A DNA stretch of 64,000 nucleotides from Aurelia coerulea (taxonomy: Eukaryota > Cnidaria > Scyphozoa > Semaeostomeae > Ulmaridae). Position 1 is the stretch's first letter. Every line of letters begins with the position of its first letter. The stretch spans positions 23,119,001-23,183,000 of the forward strand of contig CM076944.1 in the NCBI GenBank assembly GCA_039566865.1. Direction: 5' to 3'. Positions 41,095 to 52,030 of the stretch are shown in pieces. Under the pieces are notes generated by a model that had not been told where the DNA came from, did not search any database, and saw nothing but the letters and a program-made list of their open reading frames with translations. The position numbers were made by a program, and so were the translations under genes.

Positions 41095-42050
41095 ATCACA
41101 AAAGTTTCAAGTCAACCAAAATCTACCCTACGAAGCTTTTTTAACTGATTTCAAGAAATTATAAGATCAACCTCTCAGACCACTCCGTGGCGACGCCGAT
41201 GGGATTAATTAATAGTTCTCTGAAATAATTTTCTTGGAAAGGGCACTTTGCTACCCCTGTGCTGTCCCCATACCACTAGGGTAATGGGGGCAGCTGCACC
41301 GCCTGCCCCCGTGGCTCTGGCGCCCTTGTAATAATAATTAAAATTTTGCAAACATGAATAAAACCATTTGTTGCTATAGCCCATCCAGCCTACCCTGCTC
41401 TACGGTCCCTGCTACTAGAGAGGGGGTTAGTCAATTGACAAACTCTTATTGATTATATAGCTTTTACCACATATTTCCAAAAACAACAAGCAATCTTGCA
41501 GATCAAATATACACCAATTCAAAGCAGCAATTTTTATCCAAAGTTACCATATGAAAATTGATATTTAAATTGATTCAGCTCCATAAAATGGACACCTTCG
41601 GTGACCTCTAAATGCTGGATTCTGGAGCAGATCTTAGAGAGGTGCTTCTTTAAATTGTGGTCTAGAAGGGACTTATCAGGAAGGGGACTTACTAAAGACC
41701 AGGTTGGAAAACTTGCATTCATTCACAACTATGAAACTCTGCCAAAAAGTCACTGCTCACAGCTACAATAATCGGCGAGAACAAAGATCTGTTGTTAATT
41801 TTGATTTAGATGCCTTATTTTGGAACAGGTTTGGTACAGCTAATAGATGGGGCTGCCTTGTGATCCAGACAACTAAGAGGAATCAAGCAATAATGAGTGG
41901 TCTCGTTTTACTGAGGGGGTTTCTTGTCCTGAAATTTTCCAAGATCTTTGGGAAAATCCCCATTCAGTTTCTGGCTCTGCTTTTTTTTTACTTGTACTCA
42001 ATAATTGATTTTGTTGCTAGCCTCTATAAACCTTCAATGCAGATAATAAA
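41095..42050. other. No recognised gene
   Basis: ORF 41704-42054 has a hydrophobic C-terminal stretch but no family match I can name. No intron signals support it. Confidence 0.35.
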
Positions 42051-42599
42051 GTGAAGTTGCATTATTATTGTTATTTTATTATTAAATATCTATTTAAAGT
42101 AGGCTAAAATAAAATGAATAGCAAAATTACAGCTAATTAAGGCCTACTATTTACAATATATATATAATGTACAATAAAACTATGAACATATTATATAACA
42201 GGCAAATCAGGGTTAAAATCTATCATGTTAGAAACCCAACTTGCGGGATATATACTTTGCAAAGCCTACAGTTGCATTTTCCACCAATCCAAGAGGGGGG
42301 CTTTGGGATTTCACGGGTTGCGGGTTTGGCCAATTTTGGCCATCGGGTTTCGGGTTTTCTCTGAAAAACGTGCGGGTTTTCGGGTTTAGGATCTTGGACG
42401 GGTCTCGGGTTTTGCCATTTTTTTAACTCGGGTTTCGGGGTTTTTGGGTTTTAGACGTCACGCGGGTTTTCAGTTTCTAGAGGACAGTGCGATTATTTAT
42501 TCTCAGCAATTCATTTCACGTGGGCTGGAATTCTTTCTAGCTACGTAAAGCAAATTTAAACCCCCTATGTATGCCGCATCCAGGTATTGGAACCCTAGT

Positions 42600-42775
42600 T
42601 TAACGTTCTTTCTGAAGGACGGCGAGGTGAGTTGCGGGGCCAGGCCTCCAAGAGGTCACCCCTCTCCCCCTCCCCCCATCTGGTGTTTGACCTCACTCGA
42701 CCAAGGCTAACTTCAGCCACCGAATGGAAACTGTATAAGCCGCTAGGCTCGCGGCTAGGCTACTCACCAAATTGG
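42600..42775 (-). repeat. tRNA-derived SINE-like repeat, minus strand
   Basis: Read on the minus strand, it matches 34189-34345: GTGAGTAGCCTAGCCGCGAG, GGTCGAGTGAGGTCAAAC, GCAACTCACCTCGCCGT. A G-rich insertion separates the B-box area from the 3' half. Confidence 0.6.
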
Positions 42776-42879
42776 TTATGAACATGAAACTATTTTAAAC
42801 ATCTTGACAATAAAACTGAATATGAAATGTCAAAAGAAGACAGCGCCTTCAGCCTTCTTATACGCAGCCCATACTGTTT

Positions 42880-43070
42880 ACAAAATGCCCTTGTTCTTTT
42901 TCCAAGCAGTGTCGCTCTAAGATTTGCTAGGAACTTTTTCTCCGACTTCTCGTTTTACCCTTTTCGCATACGCAATAAACGAAAAGTCGGAGGAAAATCT
43001 CCTAGCCAATCTTAGAACGACACTGCTAGGAAGCATCAAATGCTCTCTAAGAACAAGGGCATTTTACAAA
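42880..43070. repeat. Hairpin MITE
   Basis: The arms begin AAAATGCCCTTGTTCTT and end AAGAACAAGGGCATTTT, and continue inward through CAGTGTCG/CGACACTG and CTCCGACTT/AAGTCGGAG. The short ORFs here are the hairpin. Confidence 0.65.
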
Positions 43071-43275
43071 TTCACTGAAGTCACTGAATTAAAGGGAGAA
43101 AAATCCCTGCTCTGCTCTGACATCTCCGACTTTTCCGTCATTCGACTTATCAGAATTATTAGAGGCTGAGCTCTGAGCATCCACATATGGTGCTGCTGTA
43201 CGACAGAGGATGGTCAGACAAGAAACTACAATTGCAAGCATGACACCCTTCTTTGAATTTTGAAGAAGATGATGA

Positions 43276-43934
43276 AAGTGGCGTGGCCATGGGGGGTATG
43301 GGGGGCAATTGCCCCCCCCACTTTTGTCGAAAGATGGTTCTCGAGAGTCGAGATTCATTTAAAACCGAAGAGAAAATAGCTGGGTATAGGTTGGGTAAGA
43401 ATTTTCCGAAAATGTCGAATCTTTCATTTTAGCACTTGCAAGCATGATATTGGGAGATGCATGCTAAACCAAATTCGAGGATCTTTCTTCAAAATGTTCC
43501 TAGTGCGCTGATTTATAGCATAACTGTCACAACACGATCAAGGTTTCCTTGTCGCTAAAGGCAAGCATGATATTGGGAGATGCATTCTAAGCCAAAAGGA
43601 CCTGTCTTCAAAAATGTTCCTAGTGGCTGATTTATAGCATAACTGTCACAAAACGATCAAGGTTTCCTTGTCGCAATGGCAAGCATGATATTGGGAGATG
43701 CATTCTAAGCCAAAGGAAAGGGCGTGGCCCCAAAAATTTTCATGGTGCTTTGATTCATAGGATAACTGTCACAAAACTATCAAAGTTTTCTTGTCGCAAT
43801 GGCAAGCATAATATTGGGAGATGCATTCTAAGCCAAAGCAAAGGGCGTGGCCCTAAAAATTTTCCTGGGGCTTCGCCCCCAGACCCCCTTCTTTCAATGC
43901 CCCCCACTTAATCTACCCTAGCCACGCCGCTGAA
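43276..43934. mobile_element. hAT-like element with four internal ~120-bp tandem repeats
   Basis: GTGGCGTGGCCATGGGGG faces CCCTAGCCACGCCGC. Inside, GCAAGCATGATATTGGGAGA recurs at about 43438, 43560, 43680 and 43802. The flanks GATGATGA and AATGACGA are a plausible decayed 8-bp duplication. Confidence 0.6.
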
Positions 43935-44950
43935 TGACGACAGGAGAAAAAAAGAAGACGGTGCAGAGCAAGTAATGGAAGGAGGAAGAAATAGCAGACG
44001 AAATGAGTTTGACGAGAGCAGTGACGAAGGTGTCGAAGACACGATTTAATAACAGACTGTTATTTGAAAAGTAAATTTGCTACGTTTTGCAAGAGGCCAC
44101 TCTTGGATTTTTTTAGATTTCGTTGCAAGTTTCAAGATCTCTATTGTACGGTACATTGGTAAAGGGATAGTGAAATAACAAAGAGAATGATACCAACCTT
44201 GCAACTAAATATTTTTTGTTACGAAGTGCACTTTTCGGGATTTTTGATTTTATATTGGCGGGTTTTCGGGTTTTTCAAAATTTTCATCCGGGTTTTCGGG
44301 TTTTTCCAAATTTTCGTCCGGGTTTGCGGGTTCTGATACCCCCCAAAGCCCCCCTCATCCAACATCTAATTCGTTTTTTGAAAATAGGAAGGCTGCTTGA
44401 TTGTTTTATTTCTTGCGGTAAAAGCTGCCACAGTTTATTTCCAAGATAAGTAATGGACTCAACTCCAAAGGACGCAAGTTCGTACTTTTGGCAGTTGAGC
44501 GTCATCACCATGCCTTAGGCAGTACCTAGTATTGCGTTGCATGAAAATATCCTTCATAGATGGTGGATTCAGACCGCCTTTTGTTTTATAAATTTCAGTC
44601 ATGAGCAACTATAGGTTTCTTACATGGATTGGCACCGATTTAGATTGCTCCAGGAGAAAACCGAAGTCATTCTCGTACTCTTTATATGCAATGCGTAATG
44701 CCCTTTCTTGAATATGATTTATTCTATGATTTAAAGCTCTATCATAGAACATCCAAACAAGTGGACAGTAGCTGAAATGGGACAAAACGAACGCCCTCAT
44801 TAACTGCTGCAGTTTTTCAGTGTCCATGTACCGTGATATTCGAGCAAGAGCGTGGAGTTTTTGGCTGGCCTTTTTGCAAACAGTCTTGACGTGCTGCTTG
44901 AAAGAAAGTGATTAAAGCACAGACTACAATTTGCAGATGGGCATGTACCC

Positions 44951-45633
44951 TACCCGGGGGGGTACTCTCATTATAGCCTGACAGGGGGTCCAGTCAGGGT
45001 TAAAGAGGGCCAAAGCAAAAATTTTGAAAAATACCCTTAAATGGTAGTATCTTTTCACAGAAACTCCCAAATGGTAGTTTGTGGACCTAAAATTGGGCCA
45101 TTTGGTAGCATCTGGTAGCGAAAATTTTCAGCAGTTTTTCGAAAGTTTCTATTGTAAAAACTGACCGAACAAAGCAAGAAAACTTCTAAATTCAATGATA
45201 ATCATTGCTGCAACGACCATATTGCCATGCGGAGGAGCCTATTGAGTTGAAATCTTATAACTGGCCAGGGATCTTGGAATGCCCCTAATTGGTAGTAGGA
45301 GTTGACAAATAGGGCCATTTGGTAGCCATTTTGTAAGACCCGAAAACCAACTGGACCCCCTTGTTAGGCCATACATAATGGGAGTACCCCCCAGGGTACC
45401 CTAACCCTAGGGGGTACAGTCTGCGAAAATACGGGGACATGCCGCTAGAAAATGTGAAAAGGCACCCTGTCCCAGAGTAAAATTCCTGAAAATGATACCC
45501 TGTTCCGGAGCAAAATTTTAAAATGCAAAAGTGACACCCTGTCCCAGAGCAGAAATCCTGAAAATGATACCCTGTTCAGAGGCACGTCCCCGTACGGAAA
45601 AATACATGAGTACCCCCCCCCCCGGACCATAAC
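44951..45633. mobile_element. G/C-ended inverted-repeat element
   Basis: GGGGGGGTACTCTCATTATA...GACAGGGGGTCCAGT is inverted at 45339-45402 (ACTGGACCCCCTTGTTAGGC). A further GAGTACCCCCC lies at 45610-45620 with three copies of a CACCCTGTCCCAGAG-type repeat between. Exact borders are uncertain. Confidence 0.5.
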
Positions 45634-46320
45634 AAAAGTAAGAACGCTCATCTTATTTAAAAACTCTGATCTTATTATCACCCTGGGGAATGTCTTCGCA
45701 GTGCGGTGGAGGGTGCGGAGTACGGTGGAGGGTGCCGAGTACGGTGGAGGGCTATCTTGGAGTATGGCGGGGGGCTATCATGAAGTACGGTGGAGGGTGC
45801 GGAGTACGGTGGAGGGTGCGGAGTACGGTGGAGGGCTATCATGAGTATGGTGGAGGGCTACCTGAAGTACGGCGGGGGGCTATCATGGAGTACGGTGGAG
45901 GGTGCAAGTACGGTGGAGGGCTATCATGCAGTACGGTGGAGGGCTATCATGCAGTACGGTGGAGGGCTATCATGGAGTACGGTGGAGGGTGCAAGTACGG
46001 TGGAGGGCTATCATGAGTACGGTGGAGGGCTACCTGAAGTACGGCGGGGGGCTATCATGGAGTACAGTGGAGGGTGCAAGTACGGTGGAGGGCTATCATG
46101 CAGTACGGTGGAGGGCTATCGTGCAGTACGGCTGGGGGCTATCATGGAGTACGGTGGAGGGTGCAAGTACGGTGGAGGGCTGTCATTTTTCGTGTGAAGG
46201 GCTATCATGGAGTACGGTGGAGGGTGCAAGTACGGTGGAGGGCTATCATGGAGTACGGTGGAGGGCTATCATGCATTACGGTGGAGGGTGGAAGTACGGT
46301 GGAGGGCTATCATGCAGTAC

Positions 46321-46708
46321 ACGTTTTTTTTATATAAGAAACTAGTTTATAAGAAACTAGTACTAGGCTGGTGAAAAATTTAAGAAACTCTAGTACTATG
46401 CTTGAGAATTGCCAAGAAACTTTTAAAGCCAAATACAAGGAAATCATGGGAGACCTTTCTTTGAGCCTTTATTTTTTGGTAATATTCATGATAAATCTAT
46501 GTTTTGAGTAAAATATAACTCTCCTTCTTGCTAAAAAATGTGCTGTCTGTCAAGAAACGAATACACGGCAGTGGTAGAAGCTGCATACATAAAAAAATAA
46601 GAAACAAATTAAGAAACTTTTAGTACTAAAAAGCTGAAATTTTCACGTGAAATTAAGAAATTTTTAGTACTATGGGCTTATCCAAGTTTCTTATAAAAGA
46701 AAAAACGT
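46321..46708. mobile_element. GTAC-flanked MITE in the minisatellite arm
   Basis: ACGTTTTTTTTATATAAGAA and inverse form the ends, with GTAC duplicated (46317-46320, 46709-46712). AAGAAACT(A)G occurs several times inside in both directions. The same motif marks the element at 53652-55180. Confidence 0.65.
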
Positions 46709-47077
46709 GTACGGTGGAGGGTGAGGAGTACAAGTGGAGTTTCTAAACACTCAATATATCAAACCTAAAATATAACCTTGGAAAATCTATCGTGACTAGC
46801 ATTTTCCTAATCAGCGAAAAGCGAATATTTTCATTTCTGCTTCTCACACTCCTTTGCTTCCATTGTACGAAGAAACGACATTAATTTTTGATTCAAAAAG
46901 CAGTATTGCTATGCATGTAATGTTCACATATTTTGCGGGCATAAATTCGTTGCATAACAAACTTTCAGTTAAATTTTCGCTGTTGACAAATGTCTTCATT
47001 TACGATTTTTGACAGTGCAACTTTAATGAAGATTTGTAGCTTTATCCGAGGGAGAATGTTCTGTTTGTTCAGTAGAT

Positions 47078-47311
47078 ATGGAGGTCAAGTTTAAATCACA
47101 TCTGCTGAAAAAACCATCGAAAAGGAGTCCAGCCAGCTCGTATCAAAGGTTCCTAGACGAATGTAGCAACCCTGAAAGTGCACGTCAAGACAAATTTGCT
47201 GAGTATTGTTCAGATAGCAATAATGACTTTCAGATTGCCAAAATATTAAGAAACTCCAGTACTGGGAAAATATTTATTTCAATAAAGAAATCATTGGCAA
47301 AAATCCGCTAA
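47078..47311 (+). CDS. Small ORF in the core of the foldback-like element
   Basis: This 77-codon ATG ORF is basic (MEVKFKSHLLKKPSKRSPAS at its start) and has a short acidic Cys-containing middle (FLDECSNPESARQDKFAEYC). It is not recognised. It lies in the only non-repetitive part of the element and may be a remnant of an encoded protein or a captured exon. Low confidence that it is translated. Confidence 0.25.
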   Translation: MEVKFKSHLLKKPSKRSPASSYQRFLDECSNPESARQDKFAEYCSDSNNDFQIAKILRNSSTGKIFISIKKSLAKIR

Positions 47312-48428
47312 CTGCACTCAAATCTGGCCAAATCCTCATATTTGCAAAACCTGTAGAGACCCACTCATAGCCCACAAACTAAACAAACTGTGGGAGGTAT
47401 GAACCATTTAAAAAAATAGCAGTTGAGAATGTCCTTTCACAACAAACTGTGAGAATCAATTCTCCTCTAGTCGAACTTTGTTCTTGATTATATGATCTTT
47501 CATAATTCCAGTTTGGTTTGATTAATTCTAGCGGTAATGATGTGTGCAGAAATTAAGATACTTTGCTTTTGCTTGTTCATCTAGTTTTTGCAGTACTGTA
47601 ACACACATGAGATTAGTTATATGTGTATCACCCTTTTGTGCCAAGAAAAGAATCATAACGTGTATCTTTCTTTATGAAACGGCGCATAAGAGACTCAGCT
47701 CACAGTATGAGAAATTATATTTTTCTAGTGGAGGGCAAAGCAAGTGCAGTACATTTTCCGAGTCGGGTTAAATGTTTTTTCTTTCCAATTGTCATACTGG
47801 AAAGCCTAGCACGGCTCGGCAATTACTTCAGTAATGTCTAAATATCGGAAAAATTTGTAAATCATCCGTTTTGAAAATTTCAGGGGCACTCAAAATCTTA
47901 CAATATTGATAACATTCAATGCTGGCTTAGATTCTTAGTTTCTCATAGAAATACATGTATTGTGACACAGAGTCTTCAAGTGAATTCGATAGGAAATTAA
48001 TGACGTTTTCCACACAAAATTTATATATGTTATAGCATTTGGTATTCTTAGGAAAACAACAGATTTTTGTTGACGATATAGCGAGGGCAATACTATACAA
48101 TACTTTAGCCCTCCACCGTACTCCATGATAGCCCTCCACCGTACTTGCACCCTCCACCGTACTCCATGATAGCCCCCCACACGAAAAATGATAGCCCTCC
48201 ACCGTACTGCAAGATAGCCCTCCACCGTACTTGCACCCTCCACCGTACTCATGATAGCCCTCCACCGTACTCCGCACCCTCCACCGTACTTCATGATAGC
48301 CCCCCGCCGTACTCCAAGATAGCCCTCCACAGTACCCGGCACCCTCCACCGTACTCGGCACCCTCCACCGTACTGCAAAGACATTCCCCAGGGTGATTAT
48401 AGGTAACTACCACAGGTACAAAAGCAGT

Positions 48429-48801
48429 GAAATACGCCGGACTGTGAAATACACCACTTTGGTGAAATGGACTGTGAAATACTCCAACTTTGGCGTATTT
48501 CATTAATCATGAAATACGACAGATGAAATACGCCGGACTGTGAAATACACCACTTTGGTGAAATGGACTGTGAAATACTCCAACTATGGCGTATTTCATT
48601 AATCATGAAATACGACAGATGAAATACGCCGGACTGTGAAATACACCACTTTGGTGAAAAATGGACCGTGAAATACTCCAACTATGGCGTATTGCATTAA
48701 TCATAGAATTGCATTAATCATGAAATACAACAGATGAAATACGCTGGACTGTGAAATACACCACTTTGGTGAAATGGACTGTGAAATACTCCAACTATGG
48801 C
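48429..48801. repeat. 96-bp satellite array, left block
   Basis: Units start at 48429, 48525, 48621 and 48736 with GAAATACGCCGGACTGTGAA. The spacing is 96, 96 and 115. Each unit includes GAAATACACCACTTTGGTGA and GGCGTATTTCATTAATCATG. The array continues at 50823-51030 beyond the hAT insertion. Confidence 0.8.
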
Positions 48802-50822
48802 CAGGGGCGAAGCTGGCTCAAAAGGGGAGGTCATGCTTTGCGCCGAAGGCGCAAAAATGGAAGCTCTTTGCGCCGTAGGCGCAAAGAGCGCGGGGGTCCG
48901 GGGGCGGAGCCCCCGGAAAATTTTTTGGACCACGCCCTTTTTAACCCAGGAAACGCCCCTTTTCCCACAAGAATGGGGACAACGCCTATCCCTTTACAGG
49001 TTAAATATGCACCTGAACACAAGGGAAAACTCCCATTTTCAAAAATTTCAGGTTAAGATTTGGTTTTCAAATGTTTTTGTTTTGGTTTCAAGTCTGACAT
49101 TTCAGAGGCATTTAAGCTTGTCATAAATTTGGCAGGCATTTTGTGTCAAGATTTTCACATTTTGTATCTGAACACAGAGGGAAAACTCTTATTTTCCAAA
49201 AATGTTAGGCCAAGACTTGGTTTTCAAATGTTCTTGTTTTAAGTCTGACATTTCAGAGGCATTTAAGCTTGTCATAAATTTGGCAGGCTCTTTGTGTCAA
49301 GATTTTCACATTTATGCACCTGAACACAGAAGGGAAAACTCTATATTTTCAAAAAATGTTAGGCCAAGACTTGGTTTTCATATGTTCTTGTTTTAAGTCT
49401 GACATTTCAAAGGCATTTTAAGCTTGTCATAAATTTGGCAAGCATTTTGTGTCAAGATTTTCACATTTAATTTTGTTGAACATTTGCAAGGCAAATTTAG
49501 CTTGAGTTTTCCATTTTTAAGCATAAGGAACCCCACCAGCTCATGGCAACAGTAAAACTGGGGGGGGGGTAATCAAACTGCATTACAATTGACCATAAAA
49601 GAAAACTGGCTGTTGTGGGAGGAAGCTGTTCTGATAAGTAAAAAATTATGATAATACTGCAATAACCAACAGGAAAGTTCCTTGTGAAATTTCTCATAGT
49701 CAGCAACAAATTATGAAAATACTGCACAAACAGGAAAATTCTCTTGGAAAGTTCCTTTGATCAGCAATTATGATAATACTGCAATCATCAACAGACAACA
49801 GCTAAGTTCCTTCACCATGGTGGGCATGTGAAAGTTCTCATAGTCAGCAACAAATTATGATAATACTGCACCAGTGCACCTAGCCAGTTTTGCAATCAGA
49901 GAGGAACACATGCCATGAATGTTGGTATAGCCTGTTTCTGTCCATTTTTGGGATACACCTGGCCTAATAATTACATTAATTTAATGTACATGACTAACAA
50001 AACAGCCCCTTTCATACCTTCACTCGCACACTGCCAATTTCCGCATTGGTCGCTGTTGTTGGTAGATGTGCTTCTGCTCAGCAACAGTCCTCGAAGCAAA
50101 GGACATTCTTAATAACTGAGACACAAGGTCTCGATCAGCAATAATTCCCTGAGCTTGAACTTGCGCCATAATCGGCTAGGCCAAAACACACTCTTGTCGG
50201 AGTGAAACTCACGAAATGACACAGGGTTGCCCTGCATACGACACTCATGCCCTGAGAACTTGACATGCCTTGATGTAGAAAATCTTTGCAATGATTTTGC
50301 CATGGATTTTGCAGAATAAAATATTCAGCCAATCAAAACGAACCATTCATCGAAATTGTAGGACTAGGTTATGATGATTATAACGACGAGGTCATGCTCT
50401 TCTCGTTTGCCAGACCAAGCTTTGTTCATTCCTTTTGTTTCAGAAGTGGATTCTTTTGTCGAGCATGACTGAACATAGGGTACCAACCTTATGGGCATGA
50501 CCGTATTCATAGGGGGATTTCCGGTAGGTCGGGCTCAAGAATGAGGACATGACCAGATTGGATGCCCTGTTGACTTTCTTCCTGCTCTCAGTAGCGAATC
50601 TCATTGGCTTAGCCGAACTGAATACGGGGGATATCATCAGAAGCCATATTGACCAGGGGGGGGGGTCATTCGATCAATCGTTGTATTTTTGAACTGGTTA
50701 AGGCGATAAGAAACTGCGTTTTCGAGCAGAAAAACCTATTTTTTGTGATTGAAAAAAATGTTATTTTTGAAAATGTTTGGTCATGCTGAGCATGACGAGC
50801 ATGCCCTCTAACTTCGCCACTG
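48802..50822. mobile_element. hAT element inserted in the satellite
   Basis: The ends CAGGGGCGAAG and CTTCGCCACTG are inverted. The 8-bp ACTATGGC is duplicated exactly (48794-48801, 50823-50830). It is 2,021 bp long, non-autonomous, with ~155-bp tandem repeats at about 49060-49480 (TTGGTTTTCAAATG at 49060, 49217, 49371) and a CAGCAACAAATTATGATAAT repeat at 49655-49870. No transposase is seen. Confidence 0.85.
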
Positions 50823-51030
50823 ACTATGGCGTATTTCATTAATCATGAAATACAACAGATGAAATACGCCAGACTGTGAAATACACTACTTTGGTGAAAT
50901 ACACCAACTATGGCGTGTTTCATTGATTGTGAAATACAACAGATGAAATACGCCAGACTGTGAAATACACCACTTTGGTGAAATACACCAGCTACGACGT
51001 ACTTCATTGATTGTGAAATACAACAGATCA
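50823..51030. repeat. 96-bp satellite array, right block
   Basis: It continues the array in phase. The next unit start is at 50861, 96 bp from 48736 once the hAT and one TSD copy are removed. The following unit at 50945 lacks 12 bp. The array ends in unrelated sequence near 51030. Confidence 0.8.
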
Positions 51031-51367
51031 AGATCAAAGACTTCAAGACTGTGCACAATTTTTATTCAAAGTTATGTGTCCCTTTCAAGGGTGTGGCCCA
51101 GAATTTGCACTGAAACTCAATTCCATGTATTCATGAGTCGATGTTGTCTTTATAATAAGATCATACTGGGGTCATACTATAAAAATTTTTCGACAAGAAG
51201 TTCTTCACAAGAGACCCAAACTCCAGGTCTCAAAGAAATAATTTAAGTTGTAAGGAAATTCATAGATCATTTCTACTGTGCTTAATTTTCCTTCATTTAT
51301 TGAATCATATTATTCCAAGGAAATGTTCATCCTGAAATATTCAGAAGGGCACAGGAAGTATGGCACG

Positions 51368-52030
51368 CAGTGGCGTGGCCAAGGTAAATTAAGTGGGGGG
51401 GAATTACGATGAGGGGGTCTGGGGGCGAAGCCCACAGGAAAATTTTTGGAGCCACGCCCTTTACTTTGGCTTAGAATGCATCTCCCAATATTATGCCAGT
51501 ATGGAAAGTACGGCACTTTTCGACGAGATCTCGGGTGTGCACGAAAAAATTTCTAAGTGTGCGGTGTGCAACAGTCGGCAAGTGTGCAGTTCAAGTGTGC
51601 ACATCCTGAAACTTTTCAAATAAAAAGTGCTTAAAAGTATTTTAAATTGACCTTTAAAGCTTTATTGTCGGTATATAAAGCACAATTGAATTATTGGCAG
51701 CCAATTGTCATCATCGCCAACACCCTTTCATTTTTTCAATTGCGCTTGGGAGGCTGAAAGTTACGAATTTTTGCGCATGCGCACTCAGTTTCTGCTTCGT
51801 CGTTTTTATCGTAAATCACTCAGGTGTGCAAGCAGCAACTCAAACAAAAATCTCGGGTGTGCATCTGCCATACTTTCCATACTGGATATTATGCTTGCCT
51901 TTAGCGGCAGGGAAACCTTGATCGTTTTCTGACAGTTATCTTTTGAATCAGAGCACAAGAAAAATTTTTGAAGAAATGTCCTTTACTTTGGCTTAGAATG
52001 CATCTCCCAAGATTTGACATTCCCCGGGAA
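51368..52030. mobile_element. hAT-like element, right border uncertain
   Basis: It starts CAGTGGCGTGGCCAAGG with GGGGGTCTGGGGGCGAAGCC. It contains two copies of CTTTACTTTGGCTTAGAATG (51458, 51980) as in 43276-43934. It is interrupted by 51496-51885. Confidence 0.5.
51496..51885. mobile_element. 390-bp hAT-type MITE nested in a hAT element
   Basis: CCAGTATGGAAAGTACGGCA faces its near-perfect inverse. The 8-bp ATATTATG is duplicated exactly (51488-51495, 51886-51893). Confidence 0.85.

Larger units (their letters stand above)
42293..44356. mobile_element. DNA element with GAGGGGGGCTTTGGG ends and direct G-rich subterminal repeats
   Basis: The ends GAGGGGGGCTTTGGGATTTC and ACCCCCCAAAGCCCCCCTC are inverted. 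ATCCAA is duplicated (42287-42292, 44357-44362) and its removal rejoins the LINE. CGGGTTTTCGGGTTT-type repeats occur at 42320-42470 and again at 44238-44330, both on the plus strand. No transposase is visible. It carries a SINE, a hairpin MITE and a hAT element. Confidence 0.75.
42055..44830 (-). pseudogene. 5'-truncated CR1/L2-like LINE, split by a 2.1-kb DNA element
   Basis: Minus strand, from its 5' side: LRAFVLSHFSYCPLVWMF-type sequence at 44609-44827 (with a stop after VRNL), GGLNPPSMKD, then YLGNKLWQLLPQEIKQ and FKKRIRCW up to about 44363. After the inserted element (42293-44356), the frame's last residues continue as a Cys-rich C-X-C-X2-C end at 42225-42292. The 3' tail is an ATT/ATTTT microsatellite at 42062-42085. 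These are C-terminal RT features only. Confidence 0.8.
45678..48396. mobile_element. Foldback-like transposon with minisatellite arms
   Basis: The ends TCACCCTGGGGAATGTCTT and inverse are flanked by TTA at 45675-45677 and 48397-48399. Each end leads into an array of TACGGTGGAGGG plus a variable 6-11 bp (CTATCATGCAG or TGCAAG). There are about 28 units at 45694-46320 and one more after the inserted MITE (46709-46740), but about 13 inverted units at 48104-48376. Both arms contain the same rare unit with ATTTTTCGTGTG, so they are copies of one arm with different repeat number. The core is 46741-48103. Confidence 0.75.

Noticed and set aside
45690..46345. Overlapping long ORFs with repeats such as YGGG and STVEG
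   Set aside because: They are the minisatellite read in several frames; the inverted arm gives the mirror set. There is no start context or unique sequence.
45694..48376. CRISPR-like direct repeats
   Set aside because: The unit length varies (18-23 bp) with no unique spacers, and the genome is eukaryotic. It is a minisatellite.
49897..50400. Possible coding segment in the hAT interior
   Set aside because: Short ORFs on both strands without hAT transposase motifs; the element is treated as non-autonomous.
48397..51058. ORFs with FHQSGVFHS repeats
   Set aside because: These translate the 96-bp satellite on the minus strand and are cut by the hAT insertion. They are not genes.
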